DNA from: Rhodovulum euryhalinum | GTDB taxonomy: Bacteria; Pseudomonadota; Alphaproteobacteria; Rhodobacterales; Rhodobacteraceae | DNA: 64,000 nucleotides | Direction: 5' to 3' | Assembly: GCF_004342445.1 (NCBI RefSeq) | Contig: NZ_SLWW01000013.1 | Span: forward strand, 1-64,000 | In this document: positions 54,210 through 63,784 of the stretch, one piece after another | How positions within the stretch are numbered: position 1 is the first letter of the stretch | Layout of the letters: every line of letters starts with the position of its first letter | Program-made: the position numbers and the translations under genes | Notes under the pieces: generated by a model | The model's database searches: none | What the model saw: the letters and a program-made list of their open reading frames with translations, nothing else | What the model was told of the DNA's origin: nothing

Positions 54210-55039
54210 GGCGGCCGGACCCAGAGGAAAAGGCCAAGCGCGTCGGCGCGGGCCACGGTTTCGGCACGGTCGAGCACCAGAACGCCGCCGGCCTCGATCA
54301 CGATCCCGGCAAGCCCGGCGCGGGCGGCGGCCTCGACGGTGGCCGGGCCGATTGCCGGCAGGTCCACCCGGCGGTCCTGGCCGGGCTTCGGCGCCTTGAA
54401 GAAGACACCCCGCGCGCCCTTCGGATCGGGGCGGCAGGCGCCCGCGACATCGGCGACCCAGGCCAGCATCGCATCCGTCCCGGGCAGCGTCTCGACGGCG
54501 AGGCACAGCCCCTGGGCCACCACCGCCCCCTGCCCCAGGTCGGCCGCGCCAAGCGCCGCGACGATTTCGGCCGCGCGGACGGCATCGCGCGCGTCTGCCG
54601 CCCCGGGCTGGGCCTCGGTCAGGACACCGGGCGCGGGCAGCAGGTCTGGGGCGATGGCACCGGCGCCCACCACCTCGACCCCCTCCTCCTCGATCAGGGC
54701 GACCACGGCGCGCAGCGCGGCGTCATCCCCCTGCCCCAGCATCGGCAGGATCCGGGGCAGCAGCAGCGCGGTTCGCGGGTCGATCCGTTCCGGATCGAGC
54801 CGGGGGCGCGTCACGGCGCCGGCCAGCACCACGCGCGAGACACCGCGCTCGTGCAACAGGTCGAACAGCAGCGCGAGGCGCTCCAGCGCGAAGGTTTCGA
54901 CCGGCAGGCGGTCGGGGTTCTCCATCTCGAACCCCTCGACCTGGGCGATCACGAAGGGTACGCCCGAGGCGGCGAGTGCGCGCGCCAGATGCGCGGGCAG
55001 CGCGCCGCGTCCGGCGATAAGGGCGGTCGCGCGCCCCAT
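54194..55039 (-). CDS. lpxI: UDP-2,3-diacylglucosamine pyrophosphatase LpxI
   Basis: 281 residues of the DUF1009/LpxI family, the alphaproteobacterial replacement for LpxH that yields lipid X by hydrolysis. ALIAGRGALPAHLA, VVLAGAVTRPRLDP and the C-terminal PAIGPATVEAAARAGLAGI and IEAGG stretches match. It sits between lpxA (one-base overlap) and lpxB (16-base overlap), the expected pathway order. No lpxH is seen. Confidence 0.93.
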   Translation of the reverse strand: MGRATALIAGRGALPAHLARALAASGVPFVIAQVEGFEMENPDRLPVETFALERLALLFDLLHERGVSRVVLAGAVTRPRLDPERIDPRTALLLPRILPMLGQGDDAALRAVVALIEEEGVEVVGAGAIAPDLLPAPGVLTEAQPGAADARDAVRAAEIVAALGAADLGQGAVVAQGLCLAVETLPGTDAMLAWVADVAGACRPDPKGARGVFFKAPKPGQDRRVDLPAIGPATVEAAARAGLAGIVIEAGGVLVLDRAETVARADALGLFLWVRPPCGSS

Positions 55040-55836
55040 CAGCCCGGCGTCAGGAAGGAACGGTCGGTGTCGGCGAGGATGAAGGCCACCATCTCGCCGA
55101 CGTAATCGCTGGTCGCCTCGGCCGACAGGCGGCGGGCGCGGTCGAGGAAGGTGCCCTCGCCCTGGGCCAGCGCCTGGAACGCGGCGCGCAGCGCGGCGAT
55201 ATCCTCGCGCGCGACGCCGCGGCGTTTCAGCCCGACCAGGTTCAGCCCGTCCAGCACGCCCCGCGGTCCCTGGACAAGGCCATAGGGGATCACATCATTG
55301 GTGACCATCGTCACAGCGCCGATGATCGCGCCCTTGCCCACGCGCACCCATTGGTGGATGCCCGACAGCCCGCCGATGATGACCCCGTCACCGATGATGC
55401 AATGGCCCGCCAGCGCCGCGTGGTTGGCCATGATGACGCCGTTGCCCACCTGCGCGTCATGGCCCACATGCGAGCCCGTCATGAACAGGCAGTCGTCGCC
55501 GACGCGGGTGACGCCGCCGCCGCCCTCGGTGCCGGTGTTCATCGTCACGCCCTCGCGGATGCGGTTGCGGGCCCCGACGATCAGGCGGGTTTCCTCTCCG
55601 CGGTATTTCAGGTCCTGGGGCACATCGCCGATATTGGCGAAGGGGAAGATCACCGTGCCCGCGCCGATCTCGGTCAGGCCGGTGACGATGGCGTGGCCTT
55701 TGACCTCGACATCCGCGGCCAGCCGCGCCTGCGGCCCGATCACGGAGAACGGGCCGATGGTGCAGCCGGGGCCGATCTCGGCGCCGTCTTCGACGATGGC
55801 CGAGGGGTGGATGCGGGCGCTGGGATCGACGGCCAT
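55039..55836 (-). CDS. lpxA: UDP-N-acetylglucosamine O-acyltransferase
   Basis: 265 residues; first step of lipid A synthesis. A left-handed beta-helix of hexapeptide repeats ([20 protein letters not shown]...) is followed by a helical C-terminus. The catalytic His is in SHVGHDAQVGN (about 126). It is three bases downstream of fabZ and overlaps lpxI by one base. Confidence 0.96.
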   Translation of the reverse strand: MAVDPSARIHPSAIVEDGAEIGPGCTIGPFSVIGPQARLAADVEVKGHAIVTGLTEIGAGTVIFPFANIGDVPQDLKYRGEETRLIVGARNRIREGVTMNTGTEGGGGVTRVGDDCLFMTGSHVGHDAQVGNGVIMANHAALAGHCIIGDGVIIGGLSGIHQWVRVGKGAIIGAVTMVTNDVIPYGLVQGPRGVLDGLNLVGLKRRGVAREDIAALRAAFQALAQGEGTFLDRARRLSAEATSDYVGEMVAFILADTDRSFLTPG

Positions 55837-55839
55837 GGC

Positions 55840-56301
55840 CTATTCCTTCGGCAGATCCATCATGGCGGTGAATTCCGCCTCGGCGGCCATTTCGCCCTCG
55901 ACCGTGGCCACGCCCGCGAATTTCCACACCTTGGACCCGCCACGCTTGACGGTGATGTGCAGTTCCAGCACGTCGCCGGGCACGACCTTGCGGCGGAACT
56001 TGCACTTGTCGATGGCCATGAAATAGACCAGCAGGTCCTTGTCGGCCATGTCGAGAGTGACGCCCACCAGAACGGCGGCGGTCTGGGCCATCGCCTCGAC
56101 GACAGTGACGCCGGGCATGATCGGGGCGCCGGGGAAATGGCCCTGGAAATGAGGCTCGTTGAAGGTGACATTCTTGATGCCGACCGCGCTTTCGTTTGCC
56201 ACGATCCGCGTCACGCGGTCGATCAGCAGGAACGGATAGCGGTGCGGAATGATCCGCTGGATCAGCTGGATGTCGGCTTCGGTCACGGGGGCACTGGTCA
56301 T
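55840..56301 (-). CDS. fabZ: 3-hydroxyacyl-ACP dehydratase FabZ
   Basis: 153-residue hot-dog-fold dehydratase of fatty acid synthesis. His55 in [15 protein letters not shown] and Glu69 in VVEAMAQ are the catalytic pair. AGGAG precedes ATG 56301. It shares the 3-hydroxyacyl-ACP pool with LpxA, which explains its position just upstream of lpxA. Confidence 0.96.
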   Translation of the reverse strand: MTSAPVTEADIQLIQRIIPHRYPFLLIDRVTRIVANESAVGIKNVTFNEPHFQGHFPGAPIMPGVTVVEAMAQTAAVLVGVTLDMADKDLLVYFMAIDKCKFRRKVVPGDVLELHITVKRGGSKVWKFAGVATVEGEMAAEAEFTAMMDLPKE

Positions 56302-56388
56302 CTGAACGGCTCCTTGCACTCCGGGCCGGGCCCGGTGGCCCGCGTCCGGCAGAGCCCTAGCAACTCCCCACGTCCGGGGCAAGCCGGG

Positions 56389-56982
56389 CTACTCGGGCGC
56401 GGGCACCGTGTCGCCGGGGACGTCCGGCGCGGGCTGGTCCGCATCGGGGGGGGCGAGTCGGGCGTCGATCACCGAGATGGCCTCGTCGGTGATGTCCACC
56501 TGCTCGGCCGAAAGGATCACCGCGCCCCGTTCCAGCACCACGACGGCGCCCCGTTCGCGCACGATCTCGGCCACCAGCGGCAGGGCCCGACGGTAGAATG
56601 TCTGCTGGTCCGCCTCGCTGCGTTGGGCAAGCGTGCGGGCCTTGGCGTCCTGCGCGCGGCGGATCGCCACCACCTTTTCATCGAATGTCTCGGCCAGCGC
56701 ACGGAACTCTTCGGGCGGCATCTGGGCGCGGCGTTCGGTCAATTCGCGCTCTTCCGCGATCAGCTGGGCCTCGATCAGCCGGTTCTCGGCGGCAAGCGCG
56801 GCGCTGTCGGCCTCAAGCGCATCGACCAGCGCCTGACCCGCGCGGCTTTCCGTGAAAAGCCGCTCCTGGTCGATGGTCAGGATCGGGCTGCGCAGAGGCT
56901 GGGCCGGGTCCTGCGCGGCCACGGGCACCAGGCAGGCCAGGAAAAATGCTAGTCCCAGCGCGGCGATGCGCCCTGCGCGCAT
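56389..56982 (-). CDS. OmpH/Skp-family periplasmic chaperone
   Basis: 197 residues: a signal peptide (about 1-23, LACLVPVAAQ), a short strand region, then a long charged helical section (about 55-135) forming the Skp tentacle-like coiled coil, and a strand region plus a Pro/Asp-rich tail. Skp-type chaperones carry outer-membrane proteins to the BAM complex. It lies four bases downstream of bamA. Confidence 0.92.
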   Translation of the reverse strand: MRAGRIAALGLAFFLACLVPVAAQDPAQPLRSPILTIDQERLFTESRAGQALVDALEADSAALAAENRLIEAQLIAEERELTERRAQMPPEEFRALAETFDEKVVAIRRAQDAKARTLAQRSEADQQTFYRRALPLVAEIVRERGAVVVLERGAVILSAEQVDITDEAISVIDARLAPPDADQPAPDVPGDTVPAPE

Positions 56983-56986
56983 CCGC

Positions 56987-59308
56987 TCAGAACCGGGTCT
57001 GGATCGTCAGGTCAAAGCTCTGGGTGCGGTCGTAGTCTTCCTTGGCGATCGCCTCGGAGAAGTTGAACCGCAAGGGCCCGATCGGCGTGTCCCAGAAGAT
57101 CGAGAAGCCGACCGCCGAGCGCAGGTTGAAATCGTCATCCACCCCGCCCGGAGTGTCGAGAGACCAGACCGATCCGACATCGGCGAACAGGCCGCCAGAG
57201 ATGCCGTATTCCTCGGGCAGGCCCAGCGGGAACTGCGCCTCGAAACGGGCCACCACGAACATGTTGCCGCCCAGCGCCTCGCGATCGGGGGTGGCCAGGT
57301 CGCGCGGGCCGATGCCGTTACCGTCGAAGCCGCGGATCTTGCCGTTGAGGAAATAACGGTCCAGAAGCCGGCTGTCGTCGTCGCCCAGCATCGCCAGCGC
57401 GCCGCCCTCAAGCTCGGCCCTCAGCGTGATCTCCTCGTTCCAGACAGTGGTCTGGGCGGCGGCCAGCGCCGTGGTCTCGATATATTCCAGATCGCCGCCG
57501 AGTCCGGCGTAGTCCTGGCTGAACTGCAATTGCCAGCCGGTATTCGGGTCAAGCCCGGTCAGGCGGCTGTCATAGCTCAGCGTGTAGCCGATCTTGGAAT
57601 AGCTCAACCCGCCGCGGTTGGCATCGGCCTGAATGATCGCCGCGTTACCGGTATAGTTGCTGATCTCGCCCTCGCCGAAGGTATAGCGCAGCTCCAGCCG
57701 GGCGGCCTCCGAGATCGGGAACTCCAGCGAGGGCGAAATCTCGGCCACCTTCGTGTCGTAAAGCGCGTTATAGGCCTCGTCGGTCTCGGCATAGAGTGCC
57801 GAGAAGCGGAACCGCACGTCGCGGCCAAGAAAGGCCGGTTCGGCGAAGACCAGCCGCGAGGTCGCGTTGTCGCTGCTGGTGTCGATCCGGACGCTGAGCG
57901 ACTGCCCGCGCCCGAGGAAATTCGACTCGCTGAACGAGATGGCAGCGCCGAACCCGTCGAGTTCCGAGTAGTTGAGCCCGAAGGCGAGCGAGCCGGTCGG
58001 CTGTTCCTCGACATCGACATCGACGATCATCTGGTCGGGCTCGGTGCCCTCGCGCGCGCTGACCTCGGCCTTGGAGAAGAAGCCGAGCGCACGAATCCGG
58101 TCGGCCGCCTCGCGGATCTCGCGCGGGTTGAACGGGTCGCCCTCGACCGCCTTGAACTGACGCCGGACCACCCGGTCGAGCGTGGTGGCGTTGCCCTCGA
58201 TATCGATACGCTCCACGAACATGCGGGGGCCGCGGGTGACGGCGAACTCGATGTCCAGCGTCAGGTCGCGGTCGTTGCGCACGATGCGCGGCTCGACCCG
58301 GACGAAATTCATCCCCTTGCGGGTCGCCAGCCGTTCCATCCGGGCGATGGTGTTCTCGATGGCGAGCGGGTTGTAGATCTGTCCCGGCTTGATGTTCGCC
58401 GCCGCCTGGAACTCATCGGGATCCACATCGTCGAGGTCCGACACGGTGGTGATCTCGCCAAAGCGGAACTGCTGACCCTCGCGCAGGTTGAAGGTCAGAA
58501 GATAGCCGTCACGGTTGCGGGTCAGTTCCGGCGTGACCGAGAGAACCTGGAAATCGACATAGCCGCGCGAGGTGTAGAAGTCCTTCAGCACCTGCTTGTC
58601 GAACTCGATGCGGTCGGCGATGAACGTGTCCGACCGGATGATCCGGCGCAGCAGGCCCGCCTGCTTGGTGCCCAGCGCGCCGCGCAGGCGGCGTTCCGAA
58701 TAGGCGCGGTTGCCCACGAAGGAGATGCGCTCGATCTCGACCACCGCGCCCTCGACGATCTCGAACACCAGGTCGACGCGGTTCTCGGACCGGCGGATGA
58801 TCCGGGGCGTGACGCTGGCGGCCAGACGGCCCTGCTGTTCATAGGCGGCCACGATCGACGCGGCGTCGGCCTCGGCCATGCTGGGCGCGTAGACCCGGCG
58901 CGACTTGGACTGGATGATCGAGGCCAGATCCTCGTCCTTGATCCGCGAGTTGCCCTCGAAATTGATCACGTTGATCGTGGGATACTCGACCACGTTGATG
59001 ACCAGCGTGCCACCGCGGGGCAAAAGCTCGACCGTTTCGAACAGGCCGCTGTCGGCGATGGCCTGATACGCGTCGTTCAGCCGCGCCGCCGACACCGCCT
59101 CGCCCCGCCCGATCCCGGCATAGGAGAGAATCGTCGAGGCATCGACGCGCTGGTTGCCGTTCACCTCGACATTCGAAAACCGGTAGGTCTGGGCCAGGAC
59201 CGCCTGCGGCGCAACCGCCGAGACGCTTGCAACGCCGAGGAAAACCGAAGCTGCCAGAAGATGGGCTCGCCCGTGCCGGCCGAGATCCCCGCGTGCAAAT
59301 GTCGACAT
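56987..59308 (-). CDS. bamA: Outer membrane protein assembly factor BamA
   Basis: 773 residues. The signal peptide ends near AVLAQTYRF. Five POTRA repeats span about 40-420 (first FSNVEVNGNQRVD), then a 16-strand barrel with the lid-loop motif region IRGFDGNGIGPRD. The chain ends in Phe (LTIQTRF), the BAM-recognition signature. It is preceded by a consensus -35 promoter and begins the bamA-ompH-fabZ-lpx unit. Confidence 0.96.
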   Translation of the reverse strand: MSTFARGDLGRHGRAHLLAASVFLGVASVSAVAPQAVLAQTYRFSNVEVNGNQRVDASTILSYAGIGRGEAVSAARLNDAYQAIADSGLFETVELLPRGGTLVINVVEYPTINVINFEGNSRIKDEDLASIIQSKSRRVYAPSMAEADAASIVAAYEQQGRLAASVTPRIIRRSENRVDLVFEIVEGAVVEIERISFVGNRAYSERRLRGALGTKQAGLLRRIIRSDTFIADRIEFDKQVLKDFYTSRGYVDFQVLSVTPELTRNRDGYLLTFNLREGQQFRFGEITTVSDLDDVDPDEFQAAANIKPGQIYNPLAIENTIARMERLATRKGMNFVRVEPRIVRNDRDLTLDIEFAVTRGPRMFVERIDIEGNATTLDRVVRRQFKAVEGDPFNPREIREAADRIRALGFFSKAEVSAREGTEPDQMIVDVDVEEQPTGSLAFGLNYSELDGFGAAISFSESNFLGRGQSLSVRIDTSSDNATSRLVFAEPAFLGRDVRFRFSALYAETDEAYNALYDTKVAEISPSLEFPISEAARLELRYTFGEGEISNYTGNAAIIQADANRGGLSYSKIGYTLSYDSRLTGLDPNTGWQLQFSQDYAGLGGDLEYIETTALAAAQTTVWNEEITLRAELEGGALAMLGDDDSRLLDRYFLNGKIRGFDGNGIGPRDLATPDREALGGNMFVVARFEAQFPLGLPEEYGISGGLFADVGSVWSLDTPGGVDDDFNLRSAVGFSIFWDTPIGPLRFNFSEAIAKEDYDRTQSFDLTIQTRF

Positions 59309-59343
59309 GTCCGCCCCGCCGTGACGTGTTTTTTCTTCGACTT

Positions 59344-59372
59344 TTGCTACCGGGAACGCCTGCGGATGTCAA
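59344..59372 (-). promoter_or_regulatory. bamA promoter
   Basis: On the minus strand a perfect TTGACA (59372-59367), 17 bases, then TAGCAA (59349-59344), about 36 bases before the bamA ATG. It can drive bamA and the lpx genes separately from the upstream uppS-rseP genes. Confidence 0.6.
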
Positions 59373-59442
59373 AAGGTCCGGCACCGGTAAAACGCAGACG
59401 TTGCCCGCGAAACGCAGTCGGCCTGTGCGATGCGCGCAGGAA

Positions 59443-59580
59443 TCAGAGCCCGTTCAGCCAGGTCCCGAGCGTCAGCGCCAGCGCGATGGCAAAGGGAAAC
59501 AGCATCCGGTCCCAGTTCAGCTCCATCAGCAGCGCAAGACCGCGATAGCCGTTTCTAAGAGTCTCTATGGCCTCACTCAT
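59443..59580 (-). CDS. 45-residue membrane protein between rseP and bamA
   Basis: ATG 59580 with GGAG five bases upstream opens a 45-codon frame. The product has a polar N-terminus (MSEAIETLRNGYRG) and one membrane span at about 25-42 (LFPFAIALALTLGTWL). It is in the same direction as rseP and bamA, 98 bases after rseP. I think similar small proteins recur at this spot in relatives, but that is from memory. Function unknown; an RseP- or BAM-associated role is speculation. Confidence 0.65.
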   Translation of the reverse strand: MSEAIETLRNGYRGLALLMELNWDRMLFPFAIALALTLGTWLNGL

Positions 59581-59678
59581 GGCGACTCCGTCCGGATCCC
59601 TGTGATTTGCAAGTGGCCGTCATGCTAGCCGACAATCATGGCAGCAATTGGGCCGGACGGTTGCCGGGATCGCGGCGA

Positions 59679-61025
59679 TCAGGGACAGAAGATGTCGTTC
59701 GTCAGCGCAAAGCTCATCAAGCCGATCAGCAGCGCAAGCCCCGCAGCGGTCAGGAACCGCATCGCCCGGTCGCTGGGCGGTCGCCCGGTGATCCCCTCGT
59801 AGAGGTAGAACACCAGGTGCCCGCCATCGAGCACCGGAATCGGGAACAGGTTCAGCAGCCCGACCGCCGCGGACAGCATCGCGATGAACCAGATGAAGGT
59901 CTCCAGCCCCTGGCTGGCCGCCGCGCCCGAGCTTTCGGCAATTCCGATCGGTCCCGACAGGTTGCACGAACTGATCGCGCCGGTGACCATGTGATACAGG
60001 CTCGACAGGCTCGATTGCAGGATGAAGCCCAGCTGATCCACGCCGTACTCCAGCGCCTCGACCGGTCCGGGCACGCGGGTCGCGCTTTCGAAGGCCAGCC
60101 CGCCGGTCATCCCGATCAGCCAGCGCGTCTCGAAGCTGCCATCGGGCATCGGCAGGTCCATCGACTTGGGCGTAAGGTTGAAATTCAGCGTCTCGCCCGC
60201 GCGCCAGACGGTGACATCAATCGGCGCGCCGGCGCTGGCGGCCACCCGCTGCTGCAATTCGCGGAAGGCGCTGATCGGCGTGCCGTCCAGCGCCAGGATC
60301 ACGTCGCCCGGCCGCATCCCCGCGTCCGAGGCGGCGGTCTGCGGCTGCACCGAGGCGACGATCGGCGGGAACGGATAGGGGCCGGTCACCTCGCGCTCGG
60401 CCCCGTCGCGGCGCACGGTGTAGACCGGCGGCGCATCCATGGGCAGCGTTTCGACCACCGTGTAGAAGGCGGCGTAATCGGGCGTCGGGGTGCCGTTCAG
60501 CGCGAGGATCGTATCCCCCGGCGCCAGTTCGGCGCCCGCCACGGCCGCGGGCGGCAGGTCGGCCAGATCGGCCACGGTCGGCGGCTCGACCGCGACGCCG
60601 CGGATCAGGGACAGTGCTGCGAAAACCAGGATCGCCAGGGCGAAATTGAACAGCGGCCCGGCCGCGACCGTCGCCGTCCGCGCCCAGAGCGGCGCGCCAT
60701 GCATCGTGTGGCGCCGGGTCTCGGCATCCATGCCCGCAACGTCGGGCGAGGCCTTGGCGCTGGAGGCGCTGGCGTCCCCAAGGAACCGCACATAGCCCCC
60801 CAGCGGCAGCGCCGCGATCTGCCATTGCGTGCCATGCCGGTCGGTGCGGCTGGCCAGCACCGGGCCAAAGCCCAGCGAGAACACGTCGGCCTTGATGCCC
60901 GACCAGCGGCCGACAATGTAGTGGCCGTATTCGTGAACGGTGACGATGATCGAAAGCGCCACCACGAACGCGATGATCGTGAAGGCGAAGTTCCCCGCGG
61001 AGGGAATCAGCGAAACGAGATCCAA
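59679..61025 (-). CDS. rseP: Site-2 protease RseP
   Basis: 448-residue intramembrane zinc protease. HEYGH is at 31-35 in the first helix, PDZ-like domains lie in the periplasmic middle (SDAGMRPGDVILALDGTPI), and PVLDGGHL carries the zinc Asp near the C-terminus. It cleaves anti-sigma factors and signal-peptide remnants. The start is TTG 61025 with AGGAC upstream; no ATG fits the family's N-terminus. It follows dxr by 28 bases. Confidence 0.94.
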   Translation of the reverse strand: MDLVSLIPSAGNFAFTIIAFVVALSIIVTVHEYGHYIVGRWSGIKADVFSLGFGPVLASRTDRHGTQWQIAALPLGGYVRFLGDASASSAKASPDVAGMDAETRRHTMHGAPLWARTATVAAGPLFNFALAILVFAALSLIRGVAVEPPTVADLADLPPAAVAGAELAPGDTILALNGTPTPDYAAFYTVVETLPMDAPPVYTVRRDGAEREVTGPYPFPPIVASVQPQTAASDAGMRPGDVILALDGTPISAFRELQQRVAASAGAPIDVTVWRAGETLNFNLTPKSMDLPMPDGSFETRWLIGMTGGLAFESATRVPGPVEALEYGVDQLGFILQSSLSSLYHMVTGAISSCNLSGPIGIAESSGAAASQGLETFIWFIAMLSAAVGLLNLFPIPVLDGGHLVFYLYEGITGRPPSDRAMRFLTAAGLALLIGLMSFALTNDIFCP

Positions 61026-61053
61026 ATGCTCAGGGTCCTGGCTTGTGACTGCT

Positions 61054-62235
61054 CTAGCGTTCCAGGCCGCGCACGATCTCCGCCGCCGCCTCCCGTGCGA
61101 GATGGTCCGTTTCCAGAACTTTCTCAAGGCTGTCGGGCGAATTTGTCAGCAGGCTGTCGCCCGAAAGCTGCCCCAGCACGCCCTCGACCACCTCGGCCAT
61201 CTGGGTAAACCCGATCCGCCGCGCGAGGAAGGCATCCAGCGCGGCCTCCTTGGCGGCGTTGAATGCGGCACCGCTCAGCCCGCCGGCTTGCATCACCTCG
61301 CGGGCCAGCCGCAGCGCGGGCCAGCGGTTTTCGCAGGCCGGGCGGAAGTTCAACTGGCCGATCTGCGCCAGGTCCAGCCGCGCCACCGGCAGGTCGCGCC
61401 GCGCGGGCCAGTTCAGCGCATAGCCGATGGCGTGGCGCATGTCGGGCGGGCCGACATGCGCCATGATCGCGCCGTCGCGGAATCCGACAAGCGCATGGAT
61501 CAGCGATTCGGGGTGAACGACGGCCTCGATCCGGCTGGGATCGATTCCGAAATATTCCTTGGTCTCAATCAGTTCCAGCGCCTTGTTGAACATGGATGCG
61601 GAATCGACCGTGATCCGCTGGCCCATCGCCCAGTTGGGATGCGAGGACGCCTGTTCCGGCGTTGCGTTCTTCAGTGCCTCGATCGGCCAGTCGCGGAACG
61701 CGCCCCCCGAGGCGGTGACGATGATGCGTTCCACCGCTTCGATCTCTTCGCCGACAAGGGCCTGGAAGATCGCCGAATGTTCACTGTCCACCGGCAGGAT
61801 GCGCGCGCCATGCGCCTCGGCGGTGGCCAGCAGCAGCGGGCCCGCCGTCACCAGGCTTTCCTTGTTGGCCAGCGCCAGCGTCGTGCCGTGTTTCAGCGCG
61901 CGCATGCCGGGCACCAGCCCCGCGGCGCCCACGATGGCCGACATGATCCAGTCCGCCGGGCGATCCGCCGCCTCGGCCAGCGCCCCTGCCCCGGCCGCGG
62001 CCTCGACCCCGGACCCGGCCAGCGCGGCCTTGAGGTCGTCATAGCAGTCGGGATAGGCGGTCACCGCCAGATCGGCCCTGAGCGCACGGGCCTGTTCGGC
62101 CAGCCGCGCAACATTGCGCCCGCCGCTCAGCGCGACCACGTCATAGGCGTCGGCCCCGCCCTGCCGGGTCAACAGGTCGACCGTGTTCTCGCCGATCGAG
62201 CCCGTTGCGCCGAAGATCGTGATCCGCCGTGCCAT
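61054..62235 (-). CDS. dxr: 1-deoxy-D-xylulose 5-phosphate reductoisomerase
   Basis: 393 residues; NADPH-dependent second step of the methylerythritol phosphate pathway. The cofactor motif GATGSIGENTVDLL is at about 9-22, LANKESLVTAG and the metal-binding PVDSEHSAIFQ region are clear. Supplies isopentenyl units to the neighbouring UppS. It sits six bases after cdsA. Confidence 0.97.
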   Translation of the reverse strand: MARRITIFGATGSIGENTVDLLTRQGGADAYDVVALSGGRNVARLAEQARALRADLAVTAYPDCYDDLKAALAGSGVEAAAGAGALAEAADRPADWIMSAIVGAAGLVPGMRALKHGTTLALANKESLVTAGPLLLATAEAHGARILPVDSEHSAIFQALVGEEIEAVERIIVTASGGAFRDWPIEALKNATPEQASSHPNWAMGQRITVDSASMFNKALELIETKEYFGIDPSRIEAVVHPESLIHALVGFRDGAIMAHVGPPDMRHAIGYALNWPARRDLPVARLDLAQIGQLNFRPACENRWPALRLAREVMQAGGLSGAAFNAAKEAALDAFLARRIGFTQMAEVVEGVLGQLSGDSLLTNSPDSLEKVLETDHLAREAAAEIVRGLER

Positions 62236-62240
62236 GCGTC

Positions 62241-63032
62241 CTAGAACCTCACCTCGGGAAGCTGAAAGAAGACCGACGCCAGCAGCAGGCAGAGCGCCGC
62301 GCCCAGAAGGCCGTCGAACCTGTCGGCCAGACCGCCATGCCCGGGCAAGAGCGAAGAGCTGTCCTTGACGCCCGTGCGGCGTTTGATCGCGCTTTCGGCG
62401 ACATCACCCATCTGGCTGGCAAAGGACAGAACGACCGACACCAGCGCAAGCCCCGCGCCCGCCCCGGTCAGCGCCGCAAAGACCGCGCCCGCCAGCCCCG
62501 CCGAAACCCAGCCCGCCAAGGTCCCCGACCAGGTCTTCTTCGGGCTGACACGCGGCCAGAACTTCGGCCCGCCGATGAAGCGGCCCGCGAAATAGCCCGC
62601 CACGTCGGTCGCGATGACGACCAGAACCAGCCAGACCATCCACGCCATGCCCTGATCGACGCGAAAGCGTGCCAGCGCATAGCCCGCCAGCGCGATCGCC
62701 AGCGCATAGACTGCATAGATCACCCGGTCGCGCGGCATCCGCCCGGCCCCGACCAGCGCAGGCGCGGCCAGCAGGGGCAGCGCATAGATCCCCGGCAGCG
62801 CAAAGGCCGCCAGCACCGTCCCCCCCGTCAGCACCCCCAGCCCCACCGGCAGGCGGCCCGTTCCGGGGCCCATCATCCGGCCAAGCTCCCAGATCATGAT
62901 GCCCGAGACCACAGCCGCCAGGCCCGCGAACCACAGCCCGCCAAGCGCGATCAGGACAACGCCGGCAACGCCCATTGCCACGCTCGAGGCGAGCCGCGCC
63001 GACAGGTCGTCCCAGGTTCCTCCGGCCGCCAT
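62241..63032 (-). CDS. cdsA: Phosphatidate cytidylyltransferase
   Basis: 263-residue membrane enzyme making CDP-diacylglycerol from CTP and phosphatidate. About seven membrane helices. The signature SPKKTWSGTLAGW and the metal/CTP site LLPGHGGLADRFDGL are present. ATG 63032 shares its A with the uppS stop (TGATG), so it is coupled. Confidence 0.94.
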   Translation of the reverse strand: MAAGGTWDDLSARLASSVAMGVAGVVLIALGGLWFAGLAAVVSGIMIWELGRMMGPGTGRLPVGLGVLTGGTVLAAFALPGIYALPLLAAPALVGAGRMPRDRVIYAVYALAIALAGYALARFRVDQGMAWMVWLVLVVIATDVAGYFAGRFIGGPKFWPRVSPKKTWSGTLAGWVSAGLAGAVFAALTGAGAGLALVSVVLSFASQMGDVAESAIKRRTGVKDSSSLLPGHGGLADRFDGLLGAALCLLLASVFFQLPEVRF

Positions 63033-63757
63033 CAGGCCTTGACCGCTCCGAACCGGCGTTCGCGGGCGCCGTAATTCACCAGGATCTCGGCGAAATGCTC
63101 GCGCGTGAAATCGGGCCACAGCACCGGGGTGAACTCGTATTCCGCATATGCCGACTGCCAGAGCAGGAAGTTCGAGATGCGCGCCTCGCCGCTGGTGCGG
63201 ATCACGAGGTCGGGGTCCGGCAGCAGGCAGGTGTCCAGGAAATGCGCCAGCGACTCGGCATCCACATCCTCGGGGTCAAGCCGGCCCGCCGCCACCTCGC
63301 GTGCCAGCCGCTTGGTGGCGCGCGCCACCTCGTCGCGGCCGCCATAGTTGATGGCGATGGTCAGGTGCACGACGTCGTTGCCTTCGGTCAGTTGTTCCAG
63401 CCCGCGCATCATCCGCACCAGCTTGGGGTCCAGCCGGTCGCGGTCACCGATGAACCGCACCCGCACGCCGTCGGACAGAAGCGCCTGCGCCTCTTTCTGG
63501 ATGTAGCGGCGGAACAGCGTCATCAGGCCGGTGACCTCGGCCTGGGTGCGTTTCCAGTTCTCGGTCGAGAAGGCGAAGATCGTGAGATAGCGGATGCCCA
63601 GATCGGGGCAGGCTTCGACGATCTCGCGCACCCGGCGGGCGCCGGCCTGGTGCCCGAACAACCGCGGCCGCCCGCGCATCTGCGCCCAGCGGCCATTGCC
63701 GTCCATGATGATCGCCACATGGGTCGGGCCGGTCTCTCTGTCGTCCTTCGCGGCCAC
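63032..63757 (-). CDS. uppS: Undecaprenyl diphosphate synthase
   Basis: 241-residue cis-prenyltransferase producing the C55 lipid carrier for peptidoglycan and other glycans. Catalytic Asp19 is in IIMDGNGRWA. FAFSTENWKR, IAINYGGRDE and DLVIRTSGEARISNFLLWQ are complete. It follows frr by 27 bases and overlaps cdsA by one. Confidence 0.97.
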   Translation of the reverse strand: MAAKDDRETGPTHVAIIMDGNGRWAQMRGRPRLFGHQAGARRVREIVEACPDLGIRYLTIFAFSTENWKRTQAEVTGLMTLFRRYIQKEAQALLSDGVRVRFIGDRDRLDPKLVRMMRGLEQLTEGNDVVHLTIAINYGGRDEVARATKRLAREVAAGRLDPEDVDAESLAHFLDTCLLPDPDLVIRTSGEARISNFLLWQSAYAEYEFTPVLWPDFTREHFAEILVNYGARERRFGAVKA

Positions 63758-63784
63758 GCCGCCCCCTTTCCGACCCAGCAGATC

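Noticed and set aside
56852-59548. 898-codon plus-strand frame opposite bamA
   Set aside because: Antisense shadow; bamA on the other strand has signal peptide, POTRA repeats and terminal Phe.
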